Below, piece by piece: positions 35,175 through 44,620 of a stretch of 64,000 nucleotides of DNA; the first letter of the stretch is position 1, and the number at the start of each line of letters is the position of its first letter. This DNA comes from an uncultured Bacteroidota bacterium. Its GTDB lineage: Bacteria > Bacteroidota > Bacteroidia > Flavobacteriales > Flavobacteriaceae. The stretch is from assembly GCA_902626365.1 (NCBI GenBank), contig CACOFE010000002.1:1-64000 (forward strand), written 5' to 3'. The position numbers and the translations under genes are program-made. The notes under the pieces are model-generated. The model was not told the origin of the DNA. It was given only the letters and a program-made list of their open reading frames with translations, and ran no database searches.

Positions 35175-36482
35175 TTATCCTCCGAAATCGTCAAAACGAA
35201 TATTTTCGTCTGGAATACCAAAATCTTCTCCCATTTTTTGAACTGCTTGGTTCATTAGAGGAGGACCGCAGAAATACAACTCAATATCCTCTGGGGATTC
35301 ATGGTCATTTAAATAATGATCTATTACACAATTGTGAATGAAACCTATAAATCCATCTCCTTCAGAATTTAAATCTTTTTTTACTTTCCAATTATCTTCT
35401 TCAAGCGGATCTGAAAGCGCTACGTAGAATTTGAAGTTTGGAAAATCTTTTTCAAGTTTGTAGAAGTGATCTAGATAAAACAGCTCTTTTCTAGATCTAC
35501 CACCATACCAAAAAGTAATTTTTCTACCTGTCTGTAATGTTCTAAATAAATGATATAAATGTGATCTCATAGGAGCCATACCAGCTCCACCTCCAACATA
35601 TAGCATTTCAGCATCTGATTCATTAATAAAAAACTCACCATAAGGTCCAGAGATTGTGACTTTATCACCAGGCTTCCTTGAAAATATATATGATGATGCT
35701 ATACCTGGATTAACATCCATCCAATCATCTGCTTTTCTGTCATAAGGAGGGGTCGCAATTCTAACATTTAACATAATATCTCTTCCCTCAGCAGGAAATG
35801 AAGCCATCGAATATGCTCTTTCAACAGTTTCTCCATTTTTCATCACAAGAGGCCAAAGCTTAAATTTATCCCATTCAGATTTAAATTTATCAGGTGAGTC
35901 ATGTTCTTCAGGATGAGCTGTTATATCCATATCACTGAATTTTATCTCCGATTCAGGAATATCAATTTGAATATATCCACCAGCTTTATAATTCATGTCT
36001 TCTGGAATTCTAACAACAAATTCTTTTATAAATGATGCAACATTATAATTACTAACGACTGTCGCTTCCCATTTCTTAATACCAAATACTTCCTCAGGGA
36101 TTGTAATATCCATGTCCTGCTTAACCTTTACTTGACATGCGAGTCTTGCTCCAGATTGAAGTTCTTTTCTAGTAAAATGAGGAGTTTCCGTCGGTAATGC
36201 CTCACCTCCACCAGATTTTACATGGCATTCACATTGAATACAAGTTCCTCCTCCTCCACATGCGGATGGAAGAAATATCTTTTGGCCGCTTAAAGTTGTC
36301 AATAATGAATCGCCTGATGCAACTTCAATTTCTTTTTCGCCGTTAATTTTGATTTTAACGGGTCCAGAGGGAGATAATTTTTCTTTTACAAAAAGTAAAA
36401 CTAGTATTAACAGCAATGAAACAACCAGTAGGATACCCACTACTAATAAAATTGATTTCATTATGGATGTAGCTAAAAACAT
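35175..36482 (-). CDS. nqrF: Na+-NQR subunit F (NADH dehydrogenase)
   Basis: A 435-residue subunit that takes electrons from NADH. One membrane helix (about 10-32) is followed by a [2Fe-2S] ferredoxin domain with Cys75, Cys81, Cys84 and Cys116 (SACGGGGTCIQCEC), then the FAD domain (ERAYSMASFP) and the NADH-binding part (YVGGGAGMAPMRSHLYH and FCGPP). The ATG used lies directly after the nqrE stop; an ATG seven codons on (MKSILLVVG) also gives a normal start. Confidence 0.97.
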   Translation of the reverse strand: MFLATSIMKSILLVVGILLVVSLLLILVLLFVKEKLSPSGPVKIKINGEKEIEVASGDSLLTTLSGQKIFLPSACGGGGTCIQCECHVKSGGGEALPTETPHFTRKELQSGARLACQVKVKQDMDITIPEEVFGIKKWEATVVSNYNVASFIKEFVVRIPEDMNYKAGGYIQIDIPESEIKFSDMDITAHPEEHDSPDKFKSEWDKFKLWPLVMKNGETVERAYSMASFPAEGRDIMLNVRIATPPYDRKADDWMDVNPGIASSYIFSRKPGDKVTISGPYGEFFINESDAEMLYVGGGAGMAPMRSHLYHLFRTLQTGRKITFWYGGRSRKELFYLDHFYKLEKDFPNFKFYVALSDPLEEDNWKVKKDLNSEGDGFIGFIHNCVIDHYLNDHESPEDIELYFCGPPLMNQAVQKMGEDFGIPDENIRFDDFGG

Positions 36483-36484
36483 TT

Positions 36485-37213
36485 TTAATTTATATCGTTG
36501 TTAAGTTCATATACTATTTCTTCTTGGTCTTCTTCACCATTATTATCATTTTCTGATTTGTCATTTTGAACTAAGACTTTCTTAGGAGCTTCATCTCCAC
36601 CTGTTAGCATTCCACCAAAACTCATAAAACCTATAGCCATAAGACCTGTTATTATAAATGTGATACCTAGACCTCTTAGGGGGCCTGGAACAGAAGAATA
36701 TCTAATTTTTTCTCTAATGGCAGCAATAGCTAAAATTGCTAGAAAGAATCCAAAGCCTGAACCAACTCCATAAGTTGTGGCTAATTGTATGGAGGCAATT
36801 TCCCTAGACTGCATGAATAGTGAGCCTCCTAAGATAGCACAGTTTACTGCAATTAATGGCAAGAAAATTCCAAGTGAATTATAAAGGGAAGGTGAAAACT
36901 TCTCTACAATAATCTCCACAAGTTGAACCATAGTAGCTATTGTTGCAATAAACATAATAAAAGAAAGAAAACTCAAATCATAATCAACTAAACTTGGATG
37001 AAGCCATGCTAATGCACCGTCTTGTAGAATAAACTGATCTAAAAGCCAGTTTAAAGGAACAGTAATTGCCAACACAAAAGTTACAGCTGCACCAAGTCCA
37101 ATTGCTGTTGAAACTTTCTTAGAAACTGCTAGATAAGAGCACATTCCTAAAAATGTTGCAAATACCATATTGTCAATAAAAACAGACTTAAAAAATAATT
37201 CTATATGTTCCAT
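36485..37213 (-). CDS. nqrE: Na+-NQR subunit E
   Basis: A 242-residue membrane subunit with six helices, a homologue of NqrD in inverted orientation. The two cysteines that help bind the iron centre are in LGMCSYLAVS and IAVNCAILGG. Beyond the usual end (near GGMLTGGDEAPKK, residue about 203) there is a 35-40-residue acidic tail rich in Asn, Asp and Glu, with no known role. It starts at the base after the nqrD stop codon region (ATG at 37213). Confidence 0.95.
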   Translation of the reverse strand: MEHIELFFKSVFIDNMVFATFLGMCSYLAVSKKVSTAIGLGAAVTFVLAITVPLNWLLDQFILQDGALAWLHPSLVDYDLSFLSFIMFIATIATMVQLVEIIVEKFSPSLYNSLGIFLPLIAVNCAILGGSLFMQSREIASIQLATTYGVGSGFGFFLAILAIAAIREKIRYSSVPGPLRGLGITFIITGLMAIGFMSFGGMLTGGDEAPKKVLVQNDKSENDNNGEEDQEEIVYELNNDIN

Positions 37214-37858
37214 TTATTCTTCGATTAAATGTTTACTTCTTGCTCTCTGCACCCAAATTATGATTCCTACTACAATTAATGCCATCGGAGATAGTAACAT
37301 AAATCCATTGTTTTCATAACCAAATGCATATAAACCAGTTTTATCAATAGGATCACCTAAAATAGGTATACCCCATAAAGTACCTGAACCAAGTAGTTCT
37401 CTAAAGAAACCGACAATTATAAGTATTACTGCATAACCAAATGCATTTCCAATACCATCTAAAAATGACCTCCACAATCCGTTTCCAAGAGCAAATGCTT
37501 CAAATCTTCCCATAATTATACAATTTGTAATTATCAATCCAATGAAAACTGAAAGGGTCTTACTTAATTCATAGGCAAAGGCTTTAAGCACTAGGTCAAC
37601 TATAATAACAAGTGTTGCGATAACTGTTAGTTGAACAATAATTCTAATTTTTGATGGGACAATATTTCTAATCATTGATATAACAACATTCCCTACTCCC
37701 ATAACAAATAATACTGATACTGACATAACTACTGAAGCCTCAAGTTCAGCCGTAATAGCCAATGCTGAACATATACCCAAGACCTGAACAGTAATCGGAT
37801 TATTATCCGAAAGTGGGTCTGTAATTAATTGGCGATCTTTTTTTGAAAGTAATCCCAT
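37214..37858 (-). CDS. nqrD: Na+-NQR subunit D
   Basis: A 214-residue membrane subunit with six helices. The paired cysteines are in VLGICSALAIT and LIITNCIIMGRFEAF; with those of NqrE they hold an iron centre in the membrane core, which lies on the electron path from NqrF to NqrC. The adjoining codons of nqrC (1 base gap) and nqrE (no gap) show tight co-translation. Confidence 0.96.
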   Translation of the reverse strand: MGLLSKKDRQLITDPLSDNNPITVQVLGICSALAITAELEASVVMSVSVLFVMGVGNVVISMIRNIVPSKIRIIVQLTVIATLVIIVDLVLKAFAYELSKTLSVFIGLIITNCIIMGRFEAFALGNGLWRSFLDGIGNAFGYAVILIIVGFFRELLGSGTLWGIPILGDPIDKTGLYAFGYENNGFMLLSPMALIVVGIIIWVQRARSKHLIEE

Positions 37859-37859
37859 A

Positions 37860-38609
37860 TTAGTTATTTAAGGAGTTAAAATAAGGTTGATATAAACTTA
37901 GATCACTTCTAATCATCGCAGTTACTCCATCACCTGTAATTGTTGAACCAGCAATTGCGTCAACTTCATTGTCATATTTATCTTCATTTTTGGGATCTAG
38001 ATTAGTCTTGGAAACAGTTACTCCTTTAAAGTTTCCCTGAGAATCTAATAATGATTCCCCAATAAAATCGTCCATAAAAAATCTTTGCTTGATGTTAGCT
38101 CCAAGTCCAGGAGTTTCAGCTTTATGATCAAAGTAAATACCTCTAATAACCATATCTTCATCAACTGAAACATATGCCCATATCGCATCCCAAAGTCCCT
38201 TGCCGCGGATTGGTGCCACATAAAGATTTCTCCCATCTTTCTCTGCTATAAATAATGGAAGTTTTCTCATGTAACTTGGATCTTTAGCTAAAGCTTTTTG
38301 CTTTTTTACATCTATTAAGTAAGCTTTATCGTCCTCAATAACCTCATCTCCTTGAATATAAATTTGTTTGGTAACATACTTGTTAAACTCTTCTTCTGCT
38401 TTGTCTGCAGCAATAAAGTTTACACTATTACCTTCATTTTCGTTAATTCCAATGGCATATAATATATTTTGTTGTTTTTCAAGAATCTTATTAATTCTGA
38501 TTTTATCTTTCAATGACGAGTCAATTGCAGCCAAGAGAGTCCCAACAACAACAACAAGTCCAATTGCAAATAAAAGTGTATAGGTGTTTTTTTCAGTATT
38601 AATTGCCAT
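37860..38609 (-). CDS. nqrC: Na+-NQR subunit C (FMN-carrying)
   Basis: A 249-residue subunit with one N-terminal membrane helix (about 11-28) and a periplasmic FMN-binding domain. The FMN would be attached by ApbE to Thr223 in DAIAGSTITGDGV. The consensus around this Thr is usually SGAT; here it is AGST, so Ser and Ala have changed places, but the Thr and the preceding Asp are kept. Conserved GKGLWDAIWAY and DHKAETPGLG are present. Confidence 0.95.
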   Translation of the reverse strand: MAINTEKNTYTLLFAIGLVVVVGTLLAAIDSSLKDKIRINKILEKQQNILYAIGINENEGNSVNFIAADKAEEEFNKYVTKQIYIQGDEVIEDDKAYLIDVKKQKALAKDPSYMRKLPLFIAEKDGRNLYVAPIRGKGLWDAIWAYVSVDEDMVIRGIYFDHKAETPGLGANIKQRFFMDDFIGESLLDSQGNFKGVTVSKTNLDPKNEDKYDNEVDAIAGSTITGDGVTAMIRSDLSLYQPYFNSLNN

Positions 38610-38611
38610 AA

Positions 38612-39823
38612 TTATGCTCGTTTAAGTTTTAATCTATTTAACCTCATTTTTACATTTGACTGAATAACATAATGATCAATAGTTGGGGCAAATACATTCA
38701 TTAATAAAATAGCTAGGAAAACACCCTCGGGGTAAGCTGGATTAAATACTCTAATCATAATTGATATGAAACCAATTAAAAAACCGTATATCCATTTTCC
38801 TTTGTTGGTTTGGGCAGCTGTAACAGGATCCGTTGCCATAAAAACAGCTCCAAAAAGAATACTTCCAATTAGCAGATGTTCCCAAAAAGGAACACTCATA
38901 AGTCCGTAAAATTTACTGGAATCAGTGATTATTCCAGCTTCAATTACGCCGTTAAAAATCAAACCCATAACAAGAGCACCAATTAGAGTACTAAGGATAA
39001 TTCTCCAACTACCAATTTTACTAAATATTAAAAATAAGGCACCAAAAATTATAAGTAATTTAGAGGTTTCGCCGATTGATCCTGGAATATATCCAAAAAA
39101 CATATCAGAGATTGAATAAATAATTTCTTGGTTTTGAGCATAACTACCCAAAATGGTCTCACCGGAAATAGCTTCTGGACTACCAGCTCTATTTACAGCA
39201 TCATAAACCCAAACTTTATCCCCACTCATCCAGGTTGGATATGCAAAAAACAGAAAAGCTCTAATTGTTAATGCAGGATTTAAAATATTCATTCCTGTTC
39301 CTCCGAATACCTCTTTTCCAATAACAACTCCAAATACTACCGAAACAGCAAGCATCCAAAGTGGTAAATCTACAGGAACAATGAGAGGCACAAGCATACC
39401 AGTTACTAAATACCCCTCCTCCACTTCATGACCTTTGATAACCGCAAAAATAAATTCAACCGTCAATCCAACTACATAGGAAACAATGACCAGTGGAAGT
39501 ACTTTCATCGAACCAATCATCAGATTATCAAAAGTTAAAAAGTTACCAAAGAGTGATGCCTGAGTGGTAATACCATTTGCCGCATCAATAGCTAAATTGT
39601 GCTGATATCCTGCATTAAAAATTCCAAAAATAAGGCAAGGAACTAATGACATAATAACGGTGTTCATAGTCCTTTTTAAATCATCAGCTACTTTTATATG
39701 AGTACCTGTTGAGGTAACATCGTTTGGAGTAAAAAGAAAAGTATGAAAAGCGTTAAAAGCAGGAGCCATTGTTTTACCTCTAAAACTTTCTTTTATTTCA
39801 TGTAATTTTGACTTTATTGACAT
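38612..39823 (-). CDS. nqrB: Na+-NQR subunit B (FMN-carrying)
   Basis: A 403-residue membrane subunit with about ten helices and the sodium path. VEEGYLVTGMLVPLIVP, FGGTGMNILNPALTIRAFLF and FMATDPVTAAQTNKGKW are family blocks. The expected FMN attachment site reads EAISGETILG (Thr223), where most relatives have SGAT; the Thr is kept but Ala is replaced by Glu. It is 2 bases from nqrA and 2 from nqrC. Confidence 0.95.
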   Translation of the reverse strand: MSIKSKLHEIKESFRGKTMAPAFNAFHTFLFTPNDVTSTGTHIKVADDLKRTMNTVIMSLVPCLIFGIFNAGYQHNLAIDAANGITTQASLFGNFLTFDNLMIGSMKVLPLVIVSYVVGLTVEFIFAVIKGHEVEEGYLVTGMLVPLIVPVDLPLWMLAVSVVFGVVIGKEVFGGTGMNILNPALTIRAFLFFAYPTWMSGDKVWVYDAVNRAGSPEAISGETILGSYAQNQEIIYSISDMFFGYIPGSIGETSKLLIIFGALFLIFSKIGSWRIILSTLIGALVMGLIFNGVIEAGIITDSSKFYGLMSVPFWEHLLIGSILFGAVFMATDPVTAAQTNKGKWIYGFLIGFISIMIRVFNPAYPEGVFLAILLMNVFAPTIDHYVIQSNVKMRLNRLKLKRA

Positions 39824-39825
39824 AA

Positions 39826-41163
39826 TTAACCTATTTCTTTTTTCATTAAATCTAGTCCCTCTCTAATAATATTTTGATGGGGTTGTTTTGAAACACATAT
39901 AAACTCAGTCAGAGCAAAATCTTCAGGTGAAACTTCATACATTCCAAGCGCCTCCATTTCATCAAGATCCTTATACATACATGCCTTTAAAATTTGCATT
40001 GGATATATGTCAAGAGGAAAAACTTCTTCAAAAGACCCTGTGACAACAAATGCCCTGTGTTCACCATTGGTATTTGTATTTAAATCATATTTTTTATTTG
40101 GGGAAAGCCACGAAAAAGTAAGAGCTCTTGAAACAGAAAACTTATCAAACATTGGCTTCGCCCACCCGAACAAATCATAATCATTACCCTCGGGAATTGC
40201 TGTAATCTCGTTACTGTAATATCTTAAATGAGCAACGGACCCTAATTTTGTTCCAGTAAGAACATTTCCGGAAATTACTCTGGAGTTATTTTCGTTTAAT
40301 TTGAGAAAACTGGAGATATTAGATCCAATTAATGTTTTAATGTATTTCGGTTTTGAAACACATGATCCGGCTAACGCAATTAGTCTTTCTGCTAAAAACT
40401 TGCCTTCTAATATCGCCTTACCAATTATTATCAGATCTGGAAGATTTAAAGTCCAAATTATATCACCTTTATTAATCGGGCAAACCTTATTAATAATTGT
40501 ACTTAAGTTGCCCGATGGATGCGGACCTGAAACATTGTGAATAATCACATCATTCAATTCTCTTAAAAAGCTCTGACTTTCTTTTCTTAGAGAAATGTTT
40601 ATGGGTTTACTACAAAGCTTGGATAAAATCAATATTGCTTTAGAAATACTTTCTTTCTCATCTTTAGTTATAAAATCAAAGTCTGCAGATAATGGTGATG
40701 AATCAAATCCAGAAATAAAAATTTCTTTTGGATTTGAGATTGGGTTTGCGATCACGTCATATGGACGTTGCTTTATAAATGGCCATAAACCATTTTCAAC
40801 TAAAAAGTCTATGATAATGGTAGGTTCCTCAGATTTTAATTTTTCTATTTTTTTGTAAGAAATATTTTTATCTGGCTCAATTTTAATTTCTAAAACTTTT
40901 CTTCTTTCACCTCTTACAATTTCCTTAATTTTTCCAGAAACTGGAGAAACAAATTTAACTCTCTCAGAATTTTTATCGTAGAACAAAGCTTCACCAGCCT
41001 TAACCGAGTCATTTTCCTTCACGATTAATTTAGGATAAACTCCATGGAAATCAGCAGGGTAAACTGAGTAATCCTTTGAAAATTTTGCCTCTTCAATTTC
41101 GAGCGAAGGAGCACCTATTAATCTTAAATCTAAACCCTTCTTTACAACGATGTCTTTAGACAT
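39826..41163 (-). CDS. nqrA: Na+-NQR subunit A
   Basis: A 445-residue cytoplasmic subunit, first gene of the operon. It shows KKGLDLRLIGAPS at the N-terminus, the glycine-rich ISGFDSSPLSADFDF, GPHPSGNLSTIINKVCPIN, and a C-terminal cysteine-containing AFVVTGSFEEVFPLDIYPMQ (split from ILKACMYKDLDEMEALG). It is bound to NqrB near the quinone site. Length matches the family. Confidence 0.96.
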   Translation of the reverse strand: MSKDIVVKKGLDLRLIGAPSLEIEEAKFSKDYSVYPADFHGVYPKLIVKENDSVKAGEALFYDKNSERVKFVSPVSGKIKEIVRGERRKVLEIKIEPDKNISYKKIEKLKSEEPTIIIDFLVENGLWPFIKQRPYDVIANPISNPKEIFISGFDSSPLSADFDFITKDEKESISKAILILSKLCSKPINISLRKESQSFLRELNDVIIHNVSGPHPSGNLSTIINKVCPINKGDIIWTLNLPDLIIIGKAILEGKFLAERLIALAGSCVSKPKYIKTLIGSNISSFLKLNENNSRVISGNVLTGTKLGSVAHLRYYSNEITAIPEGNDYDLFGWAKPMFDKFSVSRALTFSWLSPNKKYDLNTNTNGEHRAFVVTGSFEEVFPLDIYPMQILKACMYKDLDEMEALGMYEVSPEDFALTEFICVSKQPHQNIIREGLDLMKKEIG

Positions 41164-41200
41164 AAATTTGGACTGTTAGTTTTCTAAATTAAATTCGCTG

Positions 41201-41231
41201 CAAAAATAAGCCAATATTGAAGATATTACAA
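41201..41231 (-). promoter_or_regulatory. Promoter of the nqr operon (-33 TTG, -7 TATTTTTG)
   Basis: On the minus strand TTG (41229-41231) is followed after 20 bases by TATTTTTG (41201-41208), the Bacteroidota -33/-7 pair with ideal spacing, 37 bases before the nqrA ATG. It is the best two-part promoter in the window. Confidence 0.65.
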
Positions 41232-41271
41232 TTAATTTTTAATTATTTTTAGCATGATTTTTTAACAAAAA

Positions 41272-42519
41272 ATGAAAAAAGCATTCATTCTATTTAGCAT
41301 CTTTTATTTGCTTGTAAATTTTACATTTTCACAATCATTAACTCCGGACTTAGTGAAGTCGATTTCTTTTCAAAAACCAAACGACAATATCGCTTCTAAT
41401 CATTTCATAGGAACCATTGATGAAAGCTTTAAAATATCATTTGACATTCTATCAGGATTTGAGTACGATTTATATTATCAAATCGAACATTGTGATTTTA
41501 ACTGGGAAAAATCACAACTTTTAAAATCAGAATATCTGCAGGGATTTGATGATGTAAAAATTGAAAATTATTCTAGCAGTTTTAACACTTATCAAATTTA
41601 CACTCATTACAATATTAATTTTCCAAACTCAAACACAAGGTTTAAAAAGTCCGGAAACTATATTATTAAAATTCTTGACGAATTCGGTGAGGAATTATTT
41701 AGAAGAAGGTTTATACTTTTTGAAAACCTATCCACAGTTCAATCTGAAATTAAAAGGTCTAGAGACATTAAATTTATCCACGAAAAACAAGTTGTGAATT
41801 TTGAAGTAAACCCTATTAATATTCAGTTCAATAACCCAGCTAAAACTGTTAAAATAAAGATTTTCAAAAACAATGACTTGAATTACTCAATTGAAAATAT
41901 TAAACCTCAATATAATTTGGGTAAAAAACTAGTTTATAAGTATGATAGTGAATTGAGTTTTTGGGGAGGAAATGAATATTTATATTTCGAAAATAAATTT
42001 GTTCGCAATACCAATATTAAAATTAGAGGGTTTGATCTAAATGAAATATATAGCAACTATTTATACACTGATATCCCAAGAAAAAATAAAAAATACAGCT
42101 ACAGCCCTGATATAAATGGAGGATTTTTATTTGATGTAAATAATTCTTCAAATCCTGAATTTGAAGCGGATTATGTTAATGTTCATTTTTCTCTGAAAAA
42201 ACCTGAAATTATTGATAGTGAAACCAAGATTTATGTGCTTGGTGATTTTAACAACCATGAAATTTCAGAAAATTATGTTATGAGTTACAATCCTATTAAT
42301 GAATTGTATGAATCTGTTGTTAAATTAAAACAAGGCTTCTATAATTATAAATATGTAGCAGTTGACGCTAACAACAAAATAATTCATGGTAAAATTGATG
42401 GAAACTTTGACGAAACCGAAAACGAGTACAATGTATTAGTTTATTATCGTAACTATGGGGAGAGGTATGATAGAGTTGTGGGTGTTGGAAAAGGGCTGTC
42501 ACAATACATTACAAACTAA
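41272..42519 (+). CDS. Type IX secretion plug-like protein (DUF5103)
   Basis: A 415-residue exported protein with a signal peptide (KKAFILFSIFYLLVNFTFSQ). It shows the DUF5103 blocks: YYQIEHCDFNWEKSQLLKSE, YTHYNINFPN, SGNYIIKILDE, and a late immunoglobulin-like part (KIYVLGDFNNHEI). Relatives are named for the plug that closes the unused T9SS translocon; that role is inferred from the family. Divergent from nqrA across 108 bases, followed by apaG after 28 bases. Confidence 0.82.
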   Translation: MKKAFILFSIFYLLVNFTFSQSLTPDLVKSISFQKPNDNIASNHFIGTIDESFKISFDILSGFEYDLYYQIEHCDFNWEKSQLLKSEYLQGFDDVKIENYSSSFNTYQIYTHYNINFPNSNTRFKKSGNYIIKILDEFGEELFRRRFILFENLSTVQSEIKRSRDIKFIHEKQVVNFEVNPINIQFNNPAKTVKIKIFKNNDLNYSIENIKPQYNLGKKLVYKYDSELSFWGGNEYLYFENKFVRNTNIKIRGFDLNEIYSNYLYTDIPRKNKKYSYSPDINGGFLFDVNNSSNPEFEADYVNVHFSLKKPEIIDSETKIYVLGDFNNHEISENYVMSYNPINELYESVVKLKQGFYNYKYVAVDANNKIIHGKIDGNFDETENEYNVLVYYRNYGERYDRVVGVGKGLSQYITN

Positions 42520-42547
42520 AAAAAATTCGTTATTTTTATTATAAATT

Positions 42548-42934
42548 ATGGTGACACAAATTACTAAAGGAATTAAAATTTCAGTGGACACTTTTTTTCA
42601 AGGCACCTACTACAAAGAAAGTAAGCTCCACTATGCATTTGAATACTCAATTTCTATTGAAAACCAAAGTTCAGAGGTTGTACAGCTCAATTCAAGACAT
42701 TGGGTAATTTTAGACTCATTAAATAATGAAGAAGTTGTTAACGGGGAAGGTGTTATTGGCAAAAAACCTGTAATAAGACCTGGACAGACCCATAAATACA
42801 AGTCTGGATGTTTATTGGCTTCACCCTTTGGTGCAATGTATGGTTACTACAGAATGATTAATCTCAGTAATACAAAAAAATTTAATGTGATTATTCCCTC
42901 ATTTAAATTAAGCGCGCCATTTGCTATTAATTAG
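42548..42934 (+). CDS. apaG: ApaG domain protein
   Basis: A 128-residue single-domain protein of the ApaG family, a fibronectin-III-like fold. Signature blocks are AFEYSISIENQSSEVVQLNS, RHWVILDSLN, GVIGKKPVIRPGQTHKYKSG and FGAMYGYYRM. ApaG has been linked to divalent metal and Ap4A phenotypes in enterobacteria, but its biochemical role is open. It stands between the DUF5103 gene and pruA. Confidence 0.93.
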   Translation: MVTQITKGIKISVDTFFQGTYYKESKLHYAFEYSISIENQSSEVVQLNSRHWVILDSLNNEEVVNGEGVIGKKPVIRPGQTHKYKSGCLLASPFGAMYGYYRMINLSNTKKFNVIIPSFKLSAPFAIN

Positions 42935-42981
42935 AAATAATTTAAAAATTAGTTGTAATTTCACGGACCAAATCAACACTT

Positions 42982-44616
42982 ATGAGTACAGGTTTTTTTA
43001 AAGTTCCAAAAGCAAAAAATGAAATAGTAAAATCTTATCGACCAGGTTCACCTGAAAGAAAAGAAGTGATTGAAACCTATCAAAAAATGATAAGTTCTGT
43101 CACTGAAGTACCAATGTATATCAATGGTAAAGATGTAAAATCTAAATCCAAGAAAAACATTAATCCTCCACATGATCATAAAACGTTAGTGGGTGAATAT
43201 TATCTAGCTGAACCAGAACATATTGACGCTGCAATTGACTCTGCCCTTGCAGCAAAAGAAAATTGGGAAAATATGTCATGGGAAAATCGATCTGCAATTT
43301 TTCTTAAGGCGGCCGAATTAATTGCTGGCCCCTACAGATCAAAAATCAATGCTGCAACAATGATAGGTCAATCAAAAACAGTGCATCAAGCAGAAATTGA
43401 TTCAGCATGTGAATTAATTGATTTTTTAAGATTTAACGTTGAATATGTTACACAAATCTACAGCAATCAACCAGAAAGTGATAGTGATGCATGGAATAGA
43501 GTTGAATACAGACCTCTTGAAGGTTTTGTTTATGCCGTAACTCCATTTAATTTCACTGCAATCGCTGGTAATCTACCAACTTGTATGGCTATGCTTGGAA
43601 ATGTTGTTCTTTGGAAACCCAGTAGTACTCAAATTTATTCAGCAAAAATTATTATTGATGTATTGAAAGAGGCAGGTTTACCTGATGGAGTTATAAATGC
43701 AGTATATGGAAATGCAGCTCTAATCACTGACAAAGCTCTTTCTAGAAAAGAATTTAGTGGACTTCATTTTACTGGCTCAACTTCAGTTTTTAATAGTTTT
43801 TGGAAAACCATTGGAGAAAATATCTCAAACTATAACACATACCCTAAAATTGTAGGTGAAACTGGAGGTAAAGATTTTATTTTAGCTCATAAATCAGCTA
43901 ATCCAAAACAGGTGTCTACCGCTATCACTAGAGGTGCTTTTGAATTTCAAGGACAAAAGTGTAGTGCAGCTTCAAGGGGATATATTTCTAATTCCTTGTG
44001 GAGTGAAGTAAAAAAATATCTGGAGGACGATTTGAAATCAATCTCAATGGGTTCCCCTGAAAATCTTGAAAACTTTGTTACCTCTGTAATTGACGAAAAG
44101 TCATTTGATAAAATCTCTTCATACATTGAAAATGCTAAATCCAGTAAAGACGCTGAGATAATTATCGGAGGAAATTATGATAAATCAAAAGGATATTTCA
44201 TTGAGCCAACTGTGATCCTAACAAAAGATCCAAACTATGTAACTATGCGTGAAGAAATTTTTGGCCCAGTCATGACAATATATGTTTTCGCAGATTCAAA
44301 ATTTGATGAAATACTCTCGATAGTTGATAAAACCAGTGAATATGCACTAACCGGTGCGATTCTTGCTAATGATAGATATGTGGTTGAAAAAGCAACTAAT
44401 GCTTTAAAAAATTCAGCTGGAAATTTTTACATTAATGATAAACCAACCGGAGCTGTGGTCGGAAAACAACCATTTGGAGGTGCCAGAGGGTCAGGAACAA
44501 ATGATAAAGCTGGTAGCATGCTTAACTTATTGAGATGGGTTTCACCAAGACTTATTAAAGAAACTTTTGTTACCCCTACCGACTATAGATACCCTTTCCT
44601 TGATAAAGAAAAATAA
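42982..44616 (+). CDS. pruA: L-glutamate gamma-semialdehyde dehydrogenase
   Basis: A 544-residue aldehyde dehydrogenase, the second step of proline breakdown (P5C to glutamate, NAD+). VTPFNFTAIAGNLPTCMAML is the cofactor part, KIVGETGGKDF carries the general base Glu, and the catalytic Cys is in FEFQGQKCSAASR. Stand-alone form; no proline dehydrogenase is fused or nearby. The stop is 4 bases before the ATG of the M36 protease. Confidence 0.95.
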   Translation: MSTGFFKVPKAKNEIVKSYRPGSPERKEVIETYQKMISSVTEVPMYINGKDVKSKSKKNINPPHDHKTLVGEYYLAEPEHIDAAIDSALAAKENWENMSWENRSAIFLKAAELIAGPYRSKINAATMIGQSKTVHQAEIDSACELIDFLRFNVEYVTQIYSNQPESDSDAWNRVEYRPLEGFVYAVTPFNFTAIAGNLPTCMAMLGNVVLWKPSSTQIYSAKIIIDVLKEAGLPDGVINAVYGNAALITDKALSRKEFSGLHFTGSTSVFNSFWKTIGENISNYNTYPKIVGETGGKDFILAHKSANPKQVSTAITRGAFEFQGQKCSAASRGYISNSLWSEVKKYLEDDLKSISMGSPENLENFVTSVIDEKSFDKISSYIENAKSSKDAEIIIGGNYDKSKGYFIEPTVILTKDPNYVTMREEIFGPVMTIYVFADSKFDEILSIVDKTSEYALTGAILANDRYVVEKATNALKNSAGNFYINDKPTGAVVGKQPFGGARGSGTNDKAGSMLNLLRWVSPRLIKETFVTPTDYRYPFLDKEK

Positions 44617-44620
44617 AACT

